Positions 45,843-56,763 of a DNA stretch of 64,000 nucleotides are shown here, one piece after another; position 1 is the stretch's first letter, and each line of letters opens with the position of its first letter. The translations under genes were made by a program, and so were the position numbers. Origin of the DNA: Hyaloscypha bicolor E (taxonomy: Eukaryota > Ascomycota > Leotiomycetes > Helotiales > Hyaloscyphaceae); assembly GCF_002865645.1 (NCBI RefSeq), contig NW_020194562.1, forward strand, positions 496,001-560,000, in the 5' to 3' direction. Under the pieces are notes generated by a model, which searched no databases, was not told where the DNA came from, and worked only from the letters and a program-made list of their open reading frames with translations.

Positions 45843-47513
45843 ATGACCTCATATCTGTCACGTCTGAGCCCCGTGCCAGGCTTCCCCGAATACACCGGTC
45901 CGCACAAGGTCGGCACCATAGACGTCGAACTGCCAGTCTCTGAATTGGATTGTCCCAGTCCTTCGCCCGATGAGAGCATCTCGACCGTCCAGTACCGAAT
46001 TTTCTATCCGTGCCAGCCGGATGCGAAAGGAAAAAAGAACGTCAATTGGCTTCCAGCGCCCCAACGAGGATACATCTCTGCATATACCAAATTCCTGGGT
46101 GCTGGCTCTATGCTGGCAGACCTTATTTCGTAAGTCTTCTCCTTCTGTCCTCCAGGAAAATGCTAAGTGAACAGATATTTCCCAAACCACCTCTCCTACA
46201 TCTCGATCCCCGTGAGAAAGAACGCTCCGCTCCTCCAACCGGATACAGAGAATAAGCGATGGCCCGTAATGATATTTTCGCATGGTTTGGGCGGATCAAG
46301 GAATGCATATTCGCATCTGGCGGGATCAATTGCTAGTCATGGCGTTATTGTGATAGCACCTGAGCATCGAGACGGATCGACACCAATCTCCTACATTCGC
46401 GATGTCCCATCGAACAATTCCATAACAGAGAAGAGCGCCGCGCGGAAGAGCAAGCGGACAGTCAACTATGTCCGTCTCTCTCACACACCATCACCAGAAG
46501 TCGAAGCAGGACGAAATGCACAACTCAAAGTCCGACTGTGGGAACTCGGTGCCATTCACGATAGCATCCTGAAGCTGGACGTCGGCGAGAAACTTGAGAA
46601 CCTCAACACCTCCTCCACATCCCTCTACCCATTCAAAGACACAATGGACGTGCACACACCCGGCAAGATATCTTTCGCAGGCCACTCTTTCGGCGCAGCC
46701 ACCGTCAGTCAATTCGTGAAGTCAACCTTCTACTCCCCCCACACCTCCGAAGCACCCTCCTCCTACGAACCACTCTTCCTCCCCTCTTCCCGCTCCGCAA
46801 TCACCTCACAAATAACCCCCCAAACCCCCCTCATCCTCCTCGATATCTGGTGTCTACCCCTCCGCGCAGCCTCCATGAGATGGCTCTGGGACCACCCCTT
46901 CCCCTGCTACACGCCCTCCGGCCCCGGTGGCTCCGCACTCTTAGCTATCGAATCGCAAGCCTTCTACAAATGGAGCGTTCACTTGAAAGCCACGAAGCGG
47001 CTCCTATCACCGAATCCCTCTACCTTCGAATACAACTACAGCAAGGAAGACGGTGGGAAGTGGATCGAGCCCAACTTCTTCTACGCAAACGCCAGCGCGC
47101 ATCTAAGCCAATCCGACTTCGGGCTGCTCTTCCCCTGGGTAACAAAGCGTTTTCTCGCCGCCGAGGAACCAGAGAGGGTAATGCGGCTCAACGTCCGGGC
47201 AATCCTACAACTCCTTAGAGCACAAGGAATCACTGTCTCCGCAACGTCGGCGAAGGACATGGAGCTAACGGGCAAGAAAGGCATGGAGACAAAAGACGAT
47301 AGGTTGATTTTGGGGAAGAAGGGAGTCAGGGCTTGGAATTGGATTAGCACGAATGTGGAGGAGGATTGTAAGGATGCCGAGGATGAGGTCGAGGATTCGG
47401 AGACGACGGAGCCGGGTGAGGCCGTTGTGGGGAATGAGTTGATGAAGCATACGGATGGGACGAGTGAGCAGCTATCTGAGCTCGTACAGACCCCTGAACC
47501 TGCGAAGATATGA
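45843..47513 (+). CDS. platelet-activating factor acetylhydrolase-like phospholipase A2
   Basis: Serine lipase of the PAF-acetylhydrolase isoform II/plasma family, 541 residues. Exons 45843-46129 and 46175-47513 join in frame. These enzymes cleave the sn-2 acyl group of oxidised or short-chain phospholipids. The N-terminal region opens MTSYLSRLSPVPGFPEYTGP; VMIFSHGLGGSRNAYSHL is the oxyanion/HGLGG segment; VIAPEHRDGS follows. The nucleophile elbow is FAGHSFGAATV (GxSxG), the acid is in LILLDIWCLPL, and the histidine is in NASAHLSQSDFGLLFP. No signal peptide, so probably cytosolic. The C-terminal 70 residues are acidic low complexity. The gene is intact. Confidence 0.9.
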
Positions 47514-48187
47514 GCTTCTGAAGACGTAGAAGGGAGAATGAGGAGCGATGATGAACCTGATGACATTTGATAGAGCTGCATGGAGTTTTAGAATAGACGG
47601 GATGGCGTGGATTTGCATCTGATTTAGCGTTTCCTTCGTGCTGTTAGTTGGAATTTGGCATACCGGGCACTTGCCAGGACTGGGTTTTCGTTGCTTTCTG
47701 GGAAGAGTATGTATCATATGTTTAGATGTACAGTCCCACTTGGGAAGATAGGAAGATAGCAAAGATAGGGGAGAAAATTGAACGAAGACTTGAAAATACA
47801 TGTGGAGTAGTGTCTACATTGATGGTCATTGTGCTTTTAGTTCTTTTTATTGCTGTTTGACTATAGTACAATACTACTCTACATATTCCTTGCTTGATGC
47901 ATTGTAGTTCTAATTCGTTGTCCAAGTTAGTGAGTGTGGATGTGGTGAAGTGTCATCGATTTTGTTTGATGCTGTGGAAGCCGTGGGATGGGAAACGAGT
48001 CATTCCGAGGTCGCGGGAAGAGAATGCTCTCAAATCGAGCCGATGCACGATTCGAAGCATGTGAAGTATTTTGCAAGTTCAATGTGTCGCCCATGACTCA
48101 GAGTCTGGTTGATGTCGAGACTTCAGTCGAAGTTGGCAGATTGTGTATTGCCTGTCCTGTCCTGTCAAATTTCGATCAAAAGTTTCT
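47514..48187. other. intergenic between convergent genes
   Basis: About 670 bp holding the 3' ends of the PAF-acetylhydrolase and the first 2EXR gene. No coding sequence was recognised. No terminator motif can be assigned in a fungal gene. Confidence 0.4.
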
Positions 48188-49664
48188 TTACACCGATCTT
48201 GGGTGCAAGCTGAAGTCGATGGCGTTGTTCTCGGATTTGTCTCCCATGAAGCCATATATTTTTGTCGCCGCGGGCGTGACGACAAGCTCAACACGCGCGA
48301 TCTTCGTGGGGTACAGTGGACCTGGGTCTTTAGCTTGCGCTTGATGGATTCTCACGGAGTCCATGTAAAACTGGTCCAACTGAAGCTTGTCCTCAAGAAA
48401 GACGTCGTAGAGGCTTTTCCCCTCTTGCCAATTAAAAGGCTTTGTGGTCTCCTGCAAATGGGCCAGCTCGGTGTCTGAGTTCAATGGGTCGGTGGAAGGA
48501 TCAAAGATCAAAACCTCCTTCACGCCACGTAAACGTAGATGCAGCGAGAAGAATGGCGTAATCCGCCTCGGCGCCCAGTGTACCAAGACTCGCTTGACGG
48601 CATGACAATCTTCGAAATCAACCTTATTTGTGCAATCGCGACAGAAGCAGACTCCGCATTCATTGCATCCAACGTATAGATAGTCGGAATCGAAGTCGAA
48701 ATATACACGCGGTTTCGTAAGTTTCGAGTCGAGGCTGAGCTTATACCAACCTAATGCAACTTGGCGAGACTCGGCGCAGACGTGTAGCATGGCAGGAATT
48801 GGAGTCTCAGAGTACTTTGGTCGACGAATGTCTTGAATCCATGGTGCATCATCTTTGAGAAGATCAGACCCATTTCTCCATCTTTCCACCCAGAGCGGGG
48901 GGTCTAAGAGGTCCTTGGACCAAGAAATGCGAACAATTCGAGGATCAGGCCTAGCGTACTTCCAAATCTTGAGTCGAAGTTCCGTAGGAAGACGACCGAA
49001 ACATGCGAAAGTCTTTAAGGGAGGCGGAAGCGCTGTCTGTTGCAACTGTGTGTTTATCAGCGGCTCTGTGGACTTCGCCTTGGATTTCTCCTGCTCTGTG
49101 TCCAGCTGCTGTTGCTGCCAGGCCCAGTTCCCAGTCTGATCAGCATTCGTTCTAATGGACCATTAGCACGTAAACAATGAAGAATTATGGCATTGACCAT
49201 ACCTTTTCTCGGTCGTCCATGCCCTTATCGTTCCAAGCGTATTGCCAGCCAGTTGGTCCGCAAGTCCATCAATATCCTCGTCCAGAATATGCTTCGTACG
49301 GTGTTGCGGTGGCTGCCAGACCTTGGACTCGGTCGCGTGGCTCAGTGCCTCGTAATAAATCAGATCAGAGACGGGTTTCTCCTTTGCCTTGGTAGGATCG
49401 AGTCGAGTCCGGATTCGCGGCCTGTTCTCAAGTTAGCTATCTCTGACACGAGGTGAAGAGTAAAGGGGGGGGCATTTACGGTCCATCGGTATCACCGACG
49501 CGTTGGGTTGGCATTGCCCCTGTATTGTTGGGGGAAGAATTACGATGCGCCTGGGAGCTTGGGAAGATCAAGTCTGGACTTGACGTTGCCGCGAGATCGA
49601 GATCGAGGGCGGCGCGAGGAAGGAGCTCCAGGAGAGCAGTGCCTTGCGGAGTGGGTGCAGTCAT
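48188..49664 (-). CDS. 2EXR-domain protein, copy 1
   Basis: Fungal 2EXR-domain protein of 455 residues, a family of unknown function named after two conserved motifs. Exons 49664-49480, 49422-ish to 49203 and 49151-48188 join in frame. The N-terminal 175 residues are polar and Gln/Ser/Pro-rich. The 2EXR core is FACFGRLPTELRLKIWKYAR, PDPRIVRISWSK, then AMLHVCAESRQVALGWYKL and KPRVYFDFDSDYLYVGCNEC. A CxxC...CxxC cluster follows (CNECGVCFCRDC). The C-terminal half has FNWQEGKSLYDVFLEDK. Start ATG 49664 gives MTAPTPQGTALLELL. It is one of three related genes on this strand within 5 kb. Confidence 0.82.
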
Positions 49665-50050
49665 TGATGCTTTCTCGATGGTCTTTGTGGAGTTGCGAAG
49701 AATTGAAGGGGTCGTGTTGAGTTGGCCATATTTATTTGTGGATTTGTAGCTGAGAGTCTGTTCGGCAAGTGCAGCAGTCGAGGTAAAATTTAGGACGTTA
49801 TTGGTTCACTTTTGACGCGTATCGCGTGTATAAATCTGCAGAAATTTATTGTATTAAAGTGAATCTTGCAGTTGAAGCTATCTTGTTCCTCGAGCAGAGA
49901 AACGCGCTAGAGTTGATTGCGGGATAGGGTTCAAGTCACAGAATAGAGACAACGAGGACCTTCTAGGCTTTGCATGTTTTTATTTGCCTAGTATAACTTT
50001 GAGAACATTACACAGAATATATTCACGCTTCTTCTCCTATGTAGAAATTC
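49665..50050. other. intergenic between 2EXR copies 1 and 2
   Basis: About 385 bp, moderately AT-rich, containing the promoter of copy 1 and the 3' end of copy 2. No other feature was seen. Confidence 0.4.
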
Positions 50051-51340
50051 TCAGTCTAGCGGGCAGACAGTACAGTATTCCGTGGTTCTGGCCGTCTTAA
50101 CCTCCTGTGCCTGGAACGAGAAATCTAGTTTCGTGTTCTCAAAGACTTTCTCCCCGAATCCACAATTCTGCATCACGTTGTGGGTTCGATTCGATTCCAC
50201 GGTGCATATCCTCTTCGGCCTGAAGTTCTTCAAACCCGGAAGTTCTTTCCGGTGAAGCTTGAGTTCCTTGTAGACGTCCCTCATACCTAGCAACTTCTCA
50301 AACTGGCTCGAGGAGAATGTATTTGGAGAAAGCGTCAGATCTGAAAGTATAGCACCCTCCTTTAACTCCGCGGAGAGGGGCCCTAGAAACAAGATGCTTT
50401 TAGCAGACTCGTTGCACCATCTTGTAAGATCTAGAAGCCTGACAAAAGGATGTCTTTGGTTGATTTTGTCCTCGTGGATCACAACATTTCGCATGGAGCG
50501 CCGGTCTTTAGCCCAGCGTCTTGTGTCTTTAACCCACTCGTCCCACCTTGAAGTAGCACGATCGGGAGAGCTGGAGCCTGCAAGTAACATACGCTGATTT
50601 GATCCGTAGTACATGTAGTCCTGCCGGGGGTCGATGTACGTTCCACCATATCCACAACTCGGACAGAACAGGAGTATATACCACCGCAAAGCAAGGGATC
50701 GGGACTCGTAGCAAGCATGGAGCAGATTTGGAACCGGGGTTCGAGAAACCAGGTGCTGGAATCGACAGCCTGCGGTCTGGCTCGTCGATCTAGAAAGCTT
50801 GATGATCCTGGGACTTGGTCGTGCGAACTTCCATATGATAAGCCGAATTTCGGCCGGAAGGAGAGAGAACTTCGGGAATGCGGCACTTTGCAGGTGTCAG
50901 TGGGGCAACGGCTCGGTCTGTTATGCTTTTGAGACTTACTGTGGTGCTCTGAATGGACTTCTAGCATCGAGGGACAAAAACGCGACGCGGACGACAAGCT
51001 GATTGATCGCCTCAGGAGTGTTTGCCAGCCTCCCACCTCGTCAACCTGGCAGCTCTTTCAAAGGATTGTGGAATGAATCAAACCTCAAGTTCTCAATTCG
51101 CGGTTGTCTCATGTTGACTCTGGTATCGTAAGGTCTTTTCACAGGCAGACGAACTGCCGCGGAGGAAATTGTCACGTCCTGATGATCCAGCTTCCGGAGT
51201 TTCGATCTGCTGCATAGTTAGCTTTGAAAGAGAGCAACAGAAAAGTGGGATCGGATAATATATCCATACTTCCTGGTCGGTACGGTGCCGTTAAAGAAGT
51301 CCCTGATTTCGCTTTTGTTGCCCAACTTGCGTTTCGTCAT
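50051..51340 (-). CDS. 2EXR-domain protein, copy 2
   Basis: Four exons (51340-51270, 51209-51084, 51029-50940, 50885-50051) sum to 1122 nt and give 373 residues starting MTKRKLGNKSEIRDFFNGTV. The 2EXR core appears only after joining exons 3 and 4: FPKFSLLPAEIRLIIWKFAR, PSPRIIKLSRSTSQ, then PNLLHACYESRSLALRWYIL. This aligns with LPTELRLKIWKYARPDPRIV and HVCAESRQVALGWY of copy 1. The C-terminal part has YIDPRQDYMYYGSNQR, LLDLTRWCNESAKSILFLG and ends TEYCTVCPLD. The second intron uses a weak donor (GTTTGA), so the join between residues 65 and 70 is the least certain. No lesions were found. Confidence 0.68.
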
Positions 51341-51939
51341 CTTGGAGGAGGCTGTTGGCGTCTGTCTCACTGGCTAGAGATCGGAGCTGACGCGAGAATG
51401 TTGCGGAGGGGGAAGCTGTAACGCGTAGCAGACATTGAATAGAAGATCAAGATGTGTGTTGGAAATCTGGGAATGCAGCTCTCCGTTGACAATTGCTTTG
51501 CAAGGTGGTGAATGTTGAAGGTCGATTCGGAGGATGCGCTCGCGAAAAGACGTGCCTGATGGACTTGCGCAGCGCCCAGCAAATGACGTGGTGTGGAGGA
51601 CGAAGAATCGGGTTTGGGAAAGAGATGGCAAGAACGGTAGGAAATTTTTCGGGAAGAAATAAGGTGGTGACTTGGAGGGTTAAAAGTGAATAGGGGCTTG
51701 AAGCGAGAAATTCTGCCAATGAAAGCAGAAAGCCCCCGAGATCGATTTTCTGTAAAACTAAATTTCCCCAACCCTTTGGGACAACAGGATTATAAATGTA
51801 CTCGGCTTTCTGGGACAGCGGGATTGCAAGTGCATAGCTGCAGAAATATCCTTCCCCATATCCGCGGTCATATTCACCAACCCTGTGCAAAATTGACATT
51901 GTACCAGCGAAGTAAAATGTACCACGCTCTGAGCACATC
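51341..51939. other. intergenic between 2EXR copies 2 and 3
   Basis: About 600 bp. Three minus frames overlap here (51959-51367), but none resembles the 2EXR family or any other protein. Likely the 3' part of copy 3 and the promoter of copy 2. Confidence 0.4.
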
Positions 51940-52783
51940 CTATCCGTTTCTGACAACATCGGAAAACCTGACTGTCTGGATCTTCGTCAGTGACCAGGGT
52001 CGGTGGGCATAATCCTGTTCTCCCCTTTGGGGTATATCAAGATAGGTCTCATACAATATCCACCCTCTCTGCCAATTGAACTGGAATGTGACGGGCTGGA
52101 ATTCTGATTGTTTGGCGTCTCCCTGGGACATCCCTTCTTCGTGCAGAACTAACAGTGCTTCGGTAGCAGCAGGGCAGTATCCCCCCGTAGACAAAAATTG
52201 TTCCGAGAACTGTGAAGCCCCTTGAATCACCCTGGTGACTTTGCACCTCGCTGTATCGGGGATTGAGTATAGAGAACCAACTGAGCGATTGGGATGATTT
52301 TGGCCTATAAAATGGGATGTGGGCAGCGTCCGAGGCAAATTCAAAGTATATGCGAGCAGTCTTGCGAGATCCTATGGTAGGACTGAATGTAAGTTAGTAC
52401 CAGTTATTTGCGATTTGACGTGGTTCTTGGCAGACTTGGAGTAGTGTCAGGATTTTTGAAGTCGAGTAAACTATCTCCTCGCCTTCAACTCCATCAGTAT
52501 TTTCGAAGATTGTAATAACTCGCGCCGGTGGGTGAGCGAAAGTCCAGACCATTCGACTGATTTCGGGTGGTAGTTTCGAGAACAACGCGAGCCCCTTTTG
52601 TATGGGCTGGCCGATGGTTTGCAGGATGGGGCTGGTCATCGTTTCTCCGAGAGTGCCAGCCCTGGACTTGAGGGACATGATTTGCGTTTTGAGAGACTCG
52701 TTCTCTGTACCCAGTTGGAGATTTTTGGCTTTCGAGTGCGGCAGGCCGATCCTCGATGCTGGATGGACTGGGCGAATGTTCAT
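51940..52783 (-). pseudogene. 2EXR-domain protein, copy 3 (frameshifted)
   Basis: Third 2EXR relative on the same strand. From ATG 52783 it reads MNIRPVHPASRIGLPHSKAK, a coiled-coil-like segment (TENESLKTQIMSLKSRAG), then the 2EXR core LFSKLPPEISRMVWTFAHPP, ARVITIFENTDG and LLQVCQEPRQIANNWY. After a short intron-like gap, KTARIYFEFASDAAHIPFY continues the fold, as in copy 1 (KPRVYFDFDSDYLYVG). The C-terminal part, FQFNWQRGWILYETYLDIP, ending SDVVRNG, is in a different frame, and no intron with good borders restores it. So it is either a frameshifted pseudogene or contains an unrecognised intron at about 52300-52250. Confidence 0.6.
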
Positions 52784-53239
52784 CAGTTGCTGGTACAATC
52801 AAGCGGCTGGCTTACATTTTGCCAACGGACTGATTGTCTTTGGGAGACTCGGGAATTGCGTCAGATTATTCTTGTTGGAGGTGGTGAAATGAAGGAGTGG
52901 AGGTGTTGTCGGAAGGGAGGTTGGGAGGCGTCGAGGAGGGAGGAAGGGAGGTCTCAAGCGAGGTAGGGGCAACAACTACGATGCCGAAATCAACGTCAAA
53001 GAAAGTGAATAATTTGAATGTTCATATTCTTCTGGAGCAACTAAATTTGGTTGTCCATTTCCCCCTTGGGATAATTAGATGTATTTTTTTCAATGCCGGG
53101 ATTTGTCGACTCGTGCAGTGGACGAAGCTGAAGGGGCGCTTGCTGTGTGGAGAAGATGACCAGAACCGATTTGCGGGAAAACGTATGAAGGTATACAAGA
53201 TGAATTTCTGAATTTCGTCCCGATTTCCAGATTATGTCC
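52784..53239. other. intergenic
   Basis: About 455 bp between 2EXR copy 3 and the charged-protein gene. Plus-strand frames here are antisense to the 2EXR gene and rejected. No other feature. Confidence 0.4.
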
Positions 53240-54051
53240 TCACTTGTTATTTCCTCTTTCTTTGTGCTTGCTGTCCTTTTTCTCTAGATGTCTCTCTCGA
53301 TCCTTCCTCCTCACTTTGCCTTCTTTTTCTGCTTCGTCTTTCATCAGCATAATTCGATCTGGGGACAGTATTCGCATACGCTGTTTCGTCACTGTGCCTC
53401 TACTCCGACCATCTTCAACGTTGTTCTCGAGCTGCAACGAGTTATGAACCTGGCCCTTCCCCTGGTGCTCTCTCTCAATACCTACATTCTTCTTCTTTCC
53501 TTCCTCCTCTCCACCAGCTTTTGCTTCACCTTCAACTTTCACAGGTTCTGCAGCCTTCTCTTCAGCATTCCCTCCTGCCGGCTTGCCGCTTCCTCCTCTC
53601 ATGCCCGGCCCAGCACGCATTTCCTCACATACTGACACCAAATACTCGCTGCCTCTCCCACTTGGCACCTCGAACTTGTATTTCGGCTGTACAAACACAA
53701 TCTTCTCTTCCACTTTCGGAAACTCGAATTTCTCGGATATTATATTAACCTTCTCTTTCTTTGTCGCAGGGTGAAGTTCAGGGCAGGCATAGTCGTATAT
53801 CCATTCAACTACGGTCATTTATTAGCAAAGCTGGTGCTGGGTCGGGTAAGAGAATACTCACCGCCATTTGCAAGCTTGGCGCGATAATACAACTTCATCT
53901 CCTCATCCCATATCCAATCAGACCATTTTTGCTCAGCCGTCTGTGGCTTATGTTCCCCCTCTTCATGCCCGTCGCCTTTCTTCTTCTCCTCCTCTTTGGC
54001 CTTCAGCTTCTCTTCAGGCTTAGCGGATTTCTTCGGTCCGGTCTTCGACAT
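53240..54051 (-). CDS. highly charged low-complexity protein (WW-like N-terminus)
   Basis: Two exons (54051-53862, 53808-53240) give 252 residues starting MSKTGPKKSAKPEEKLKAK. The first 40 residues are lysine/glutamate repeats. WSDWIWDEEMKLYYRAKLAN, then VEWIYDYACPELHP, places aromatic residues in a spacing that recalls small fungal proteins with a WW-like 'W.W...Y..YY' segment. VFVQPKYKFEVPSGRGSEYL follows. The rest is Gly/Glu/Lys-rich and ends KKDSKHKERGNNK, probably disordered and perhaps nuclear. Family and function are unknown. The intron has good borders (GTGAGT...TAG). Other starts just upstream lack an ATG. Confidence 0.6.
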
Positions 54052-55277
54052 CCTGTGCAACTACAACACTGGACAAGAACACAGCAGATCAATTGATCAT
54101 CAATCGCCCGGAAACTTAGGAACGAGAATGAGGCGGTCCAAATATAAGAAAGTGTTGGGACCCAGGTCCATGCCACGCTGCACCCCATCGAAACGCCCTG
54201 CTCGCTGCATCATCACCCAAGAGCAAACCCACCACTCCCACTTTAACTTCCTATCTCCACCTGCAAGCCTCTCCCAAACCGGTAGTTTGCCAATCGGAGA
54301 AACACGAGCTGCATAATATATCCCACAATTCAGCCAAACATCGCACTACTTAGTGCCACGTACGCTGCAGTCCAGGTACTGGTGCAGAGTCAGATCACGT
54401 GTTCTGCAAGCCTACCCAATCTCAAGCTCGCATCCACGCCATGGCCCAAGGAATTAGTAAATAGCGCACATGTACTACTCGGGCGTGGCGAGGCTGAGTC
54501 GGTTCGCACAAGGCGGACAAGGCAGAAGTTTTTGATTGAAAGCTTTTTGGAAAAAGTATGGCTTGATGCATTTCACCGAGTTTGGTGGCCAATTGGACAA
54601 AAGGAGGCTGCTCGCAGTGCATCCGCGGAGATGGTTATTGGCTGAATCATGCCGGAAACCTCCGACTTTCCAAGTGGAAATATGTAGGTATTCACTTGGA
54701 GGATAAGGCGGGATGTGAGGCTTATATGACAACAGGGTGTGTCTTGATATGGAAGGAAAGGGGGGGCGGGGGGGGGGGGGGTGTGAAGACGAGAAATATG
54801 TTTTAATGAATATCACGTGCAATGACGGGTTTCTGAGCTTCCAAAACGGGCCTAGCCCACCCTCTCGTGGTGTCGCTAAAGCGCCCCTGAAAGCTCTGCA
54901 CTTCAGTGAGGAATTTACCCAATCACCCCATGAAATCTATTGCAATGTTTTGGAGGTTGACGACTTGATTTCTCAGCTCACGCGGGGTAAGCACTCTATA
55001 TATACATCCAGTATATAAACTACCGTGTACCAGCGTACACCTAGTTCCAATAAAATCCAAAGAAACACCACCTCAAGAGAATACATTACCTCCAGATCCC
55101 ACTCATCCCGTATTTTACTGTCTATAGATATTCGGGCCATGTGCATTCTGCCCGTACCCGAGCTCTTGCTGCAGCATTTTCTTTCCCATGCCTCCTAACG
55201 AGCCGGCTCCCACTAGTCTGTGCGTACAGGCCTTCAGACACACTTCCTAGCGAAATCGCGATGCGAAATCAATCAAT
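54052..55277. other. intergenic, upstream flank of the transposase remnant
   Basis: About 1.2 kb without a gene. A near-uninterrupted G run with a few C (54759-54781) is the main feature. Short frames are not recognisable. Confidence 0.4.
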
Positions 55278-56445
55278 TTAATTAGGAGTTGACCACCCTC
55301 TACGCTCTGCTAATATATGCACCCAGTTCTCGTGCTTCAGAATTAATTGATTAATCCGTTCTTGTGGTATTGCGTCCCATTCCTCCGTCACTGCCTGCTC
55401 CATCTGGGCTACCGTAATGGGTTGGTGATTTCGTCTGTGCAGAGACTGCTTGATTCTCCGCCAGCACTTCTTAATTGGGTTTATATTAGGGCTCATAGCA
55501 GGATGTGGCATTAATATAATACCATACTTCACCCTTTATTTAGTATAGCAATTACTAGTGGACTTATATCCGTAAGCTGAATTGCTATCTTTTATAAAAA
55601 GAGGCTCTACTACCGGGTAAAATAGATGGGTAACCAAGGCGAAGGCATTAATAATATCCTCCAGATATAGCGCGAGTATTTGGGAAAGATAATGGCATTA
55701 AATAAAGGCCTCCTTCTTGCCAGATCCGCAAAGAAATAGTAAGGGACTCTTATATCCATATCTAATTACCCCTCACGCATTAACTAGTACCGTACCGCCG
55801 CAATAAAACTGGTACTATATATACGTCTCGTATTGACGCTCCCCCCTCTTTCTAGTTACCTTCTCTTTTATAGTTCTTTTGCCTATTAAGAAAGTAACCT
55901 CGTTTAACCAGAGCATCTTTAGGCACTCCGTATACCAAAATATATATACTATTGCCCAGAGATATTATACGATTACTTGGGCCTTTATGGTAGGGTTTTT
56001 GATATGCCGTACAATAATAATACCCTCTTTGCTTGAGCCTTTGCTCCAGGGTTGAAATAGAGCATTTGAGCTCAAGCTCGGCACAAAGGATAACGTAATT
56101 AATAATATAATACTCTCACGATTCAGAGACATAATTAATAATATTGTTAACTTCGCAATCTAAGAGAAGGAAGGCAGGGCCTTTGCAATTTGGTCTTCGC
56201 CGTTCTAGGTAATTATAACTCAAGATACGTCGAACTAAGCTCTCATTAAGGTAATATCGCTCCTGAATCATTAAAACTGGGACATGGCCAAACCAGTGCA
56301 ATTGGCGTATCGCTTCCTTGTGTTTTGTAGGGATCTCGTAGCCAGGAAGGTGCTGAAAATCAAGAGGCGGGGGCATGGTAGTCATTTTGATGGTATCATG
56401 AATCAATTTTCTCTTCCTTGAGTTCCGCATCAAGTTAGTAAGCAT
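55278..56445 (-). mobile_element. Tc1/mariner-type transposase remnant, RIP-damaged
   Basis: The minus strand encodes both ends of a fungal Tc1/mariner-like (IS630-related) transposase. The N-terminal helix-turn-helix part (56445-56116) reads IPTKHKEAIRQLHWFGHVP, then ESLVRRILSYNY and RRRPNCKGPAFLLLDCEVNN. The C-terminal DDE part (55532-55278) reads LMPHPAMSPNINPIKKCWRR, IKQSLHRRNHQPITVAQ and WVHILAERRGWSTPN. Between them the translation is littered with TAA and TAG, consistent with C-to-T mutation, and the catalytic aspartates cannot be read in one frame. It cannot encode an active enzyme. Inverted CTCAGGTGCT / AGCACCTGAG-like strings near 56458 and 56495 may belong to one terminus; exact ends were not found. 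Confidence 0.82.
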
Positions 56446-56763
56446 GCTGCTCTTGCTCAGGTGCTAATCACCCTCGGCTCACCCTCGGCTCAGTCGACTC
56501 GCCTGAGTAACCTGAGCACCTTGAGCGCCTTAAGCAGCTCACTTAAGTAGGCCTAATTATCTTAAGTAAGATTAACTATATTATAGTAATATACTTATTA
56601 AATTTCTATAAATTTCTATAATTCTTTTTAAGATAAATATAATATACTAAAGCAGTTAGCTCGTTTAGCGAATAGGATATTTAGGAAAGGAGTGGAGGAG
56701 GGGTAGCGCAGGCCTAAAAGGGCTTAGCGTGTACAAGGGTAGGGCCGTCACTTTTCCGCTCAC
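56446..56763. other. short inverted repeats and AT-rich spacer
   Basis: About 320 bp between the transposase remnant and the HET pseudogene. It contains CTCGGCTCACCCTCGGCTCA as a tandem 10-mer at 56472-56491, and CTCAGGTGCT with its near inverse (56458, 56495-56520). No coding sequence. Confidence 0.5.

Noticed and set aside
51367..51959. Overlapping minus frames of 134 and 170 codons between 2EXR copies
   Set aside because: None resembles a protein family or continues the 2EXR reading; composition is that of chance frames.
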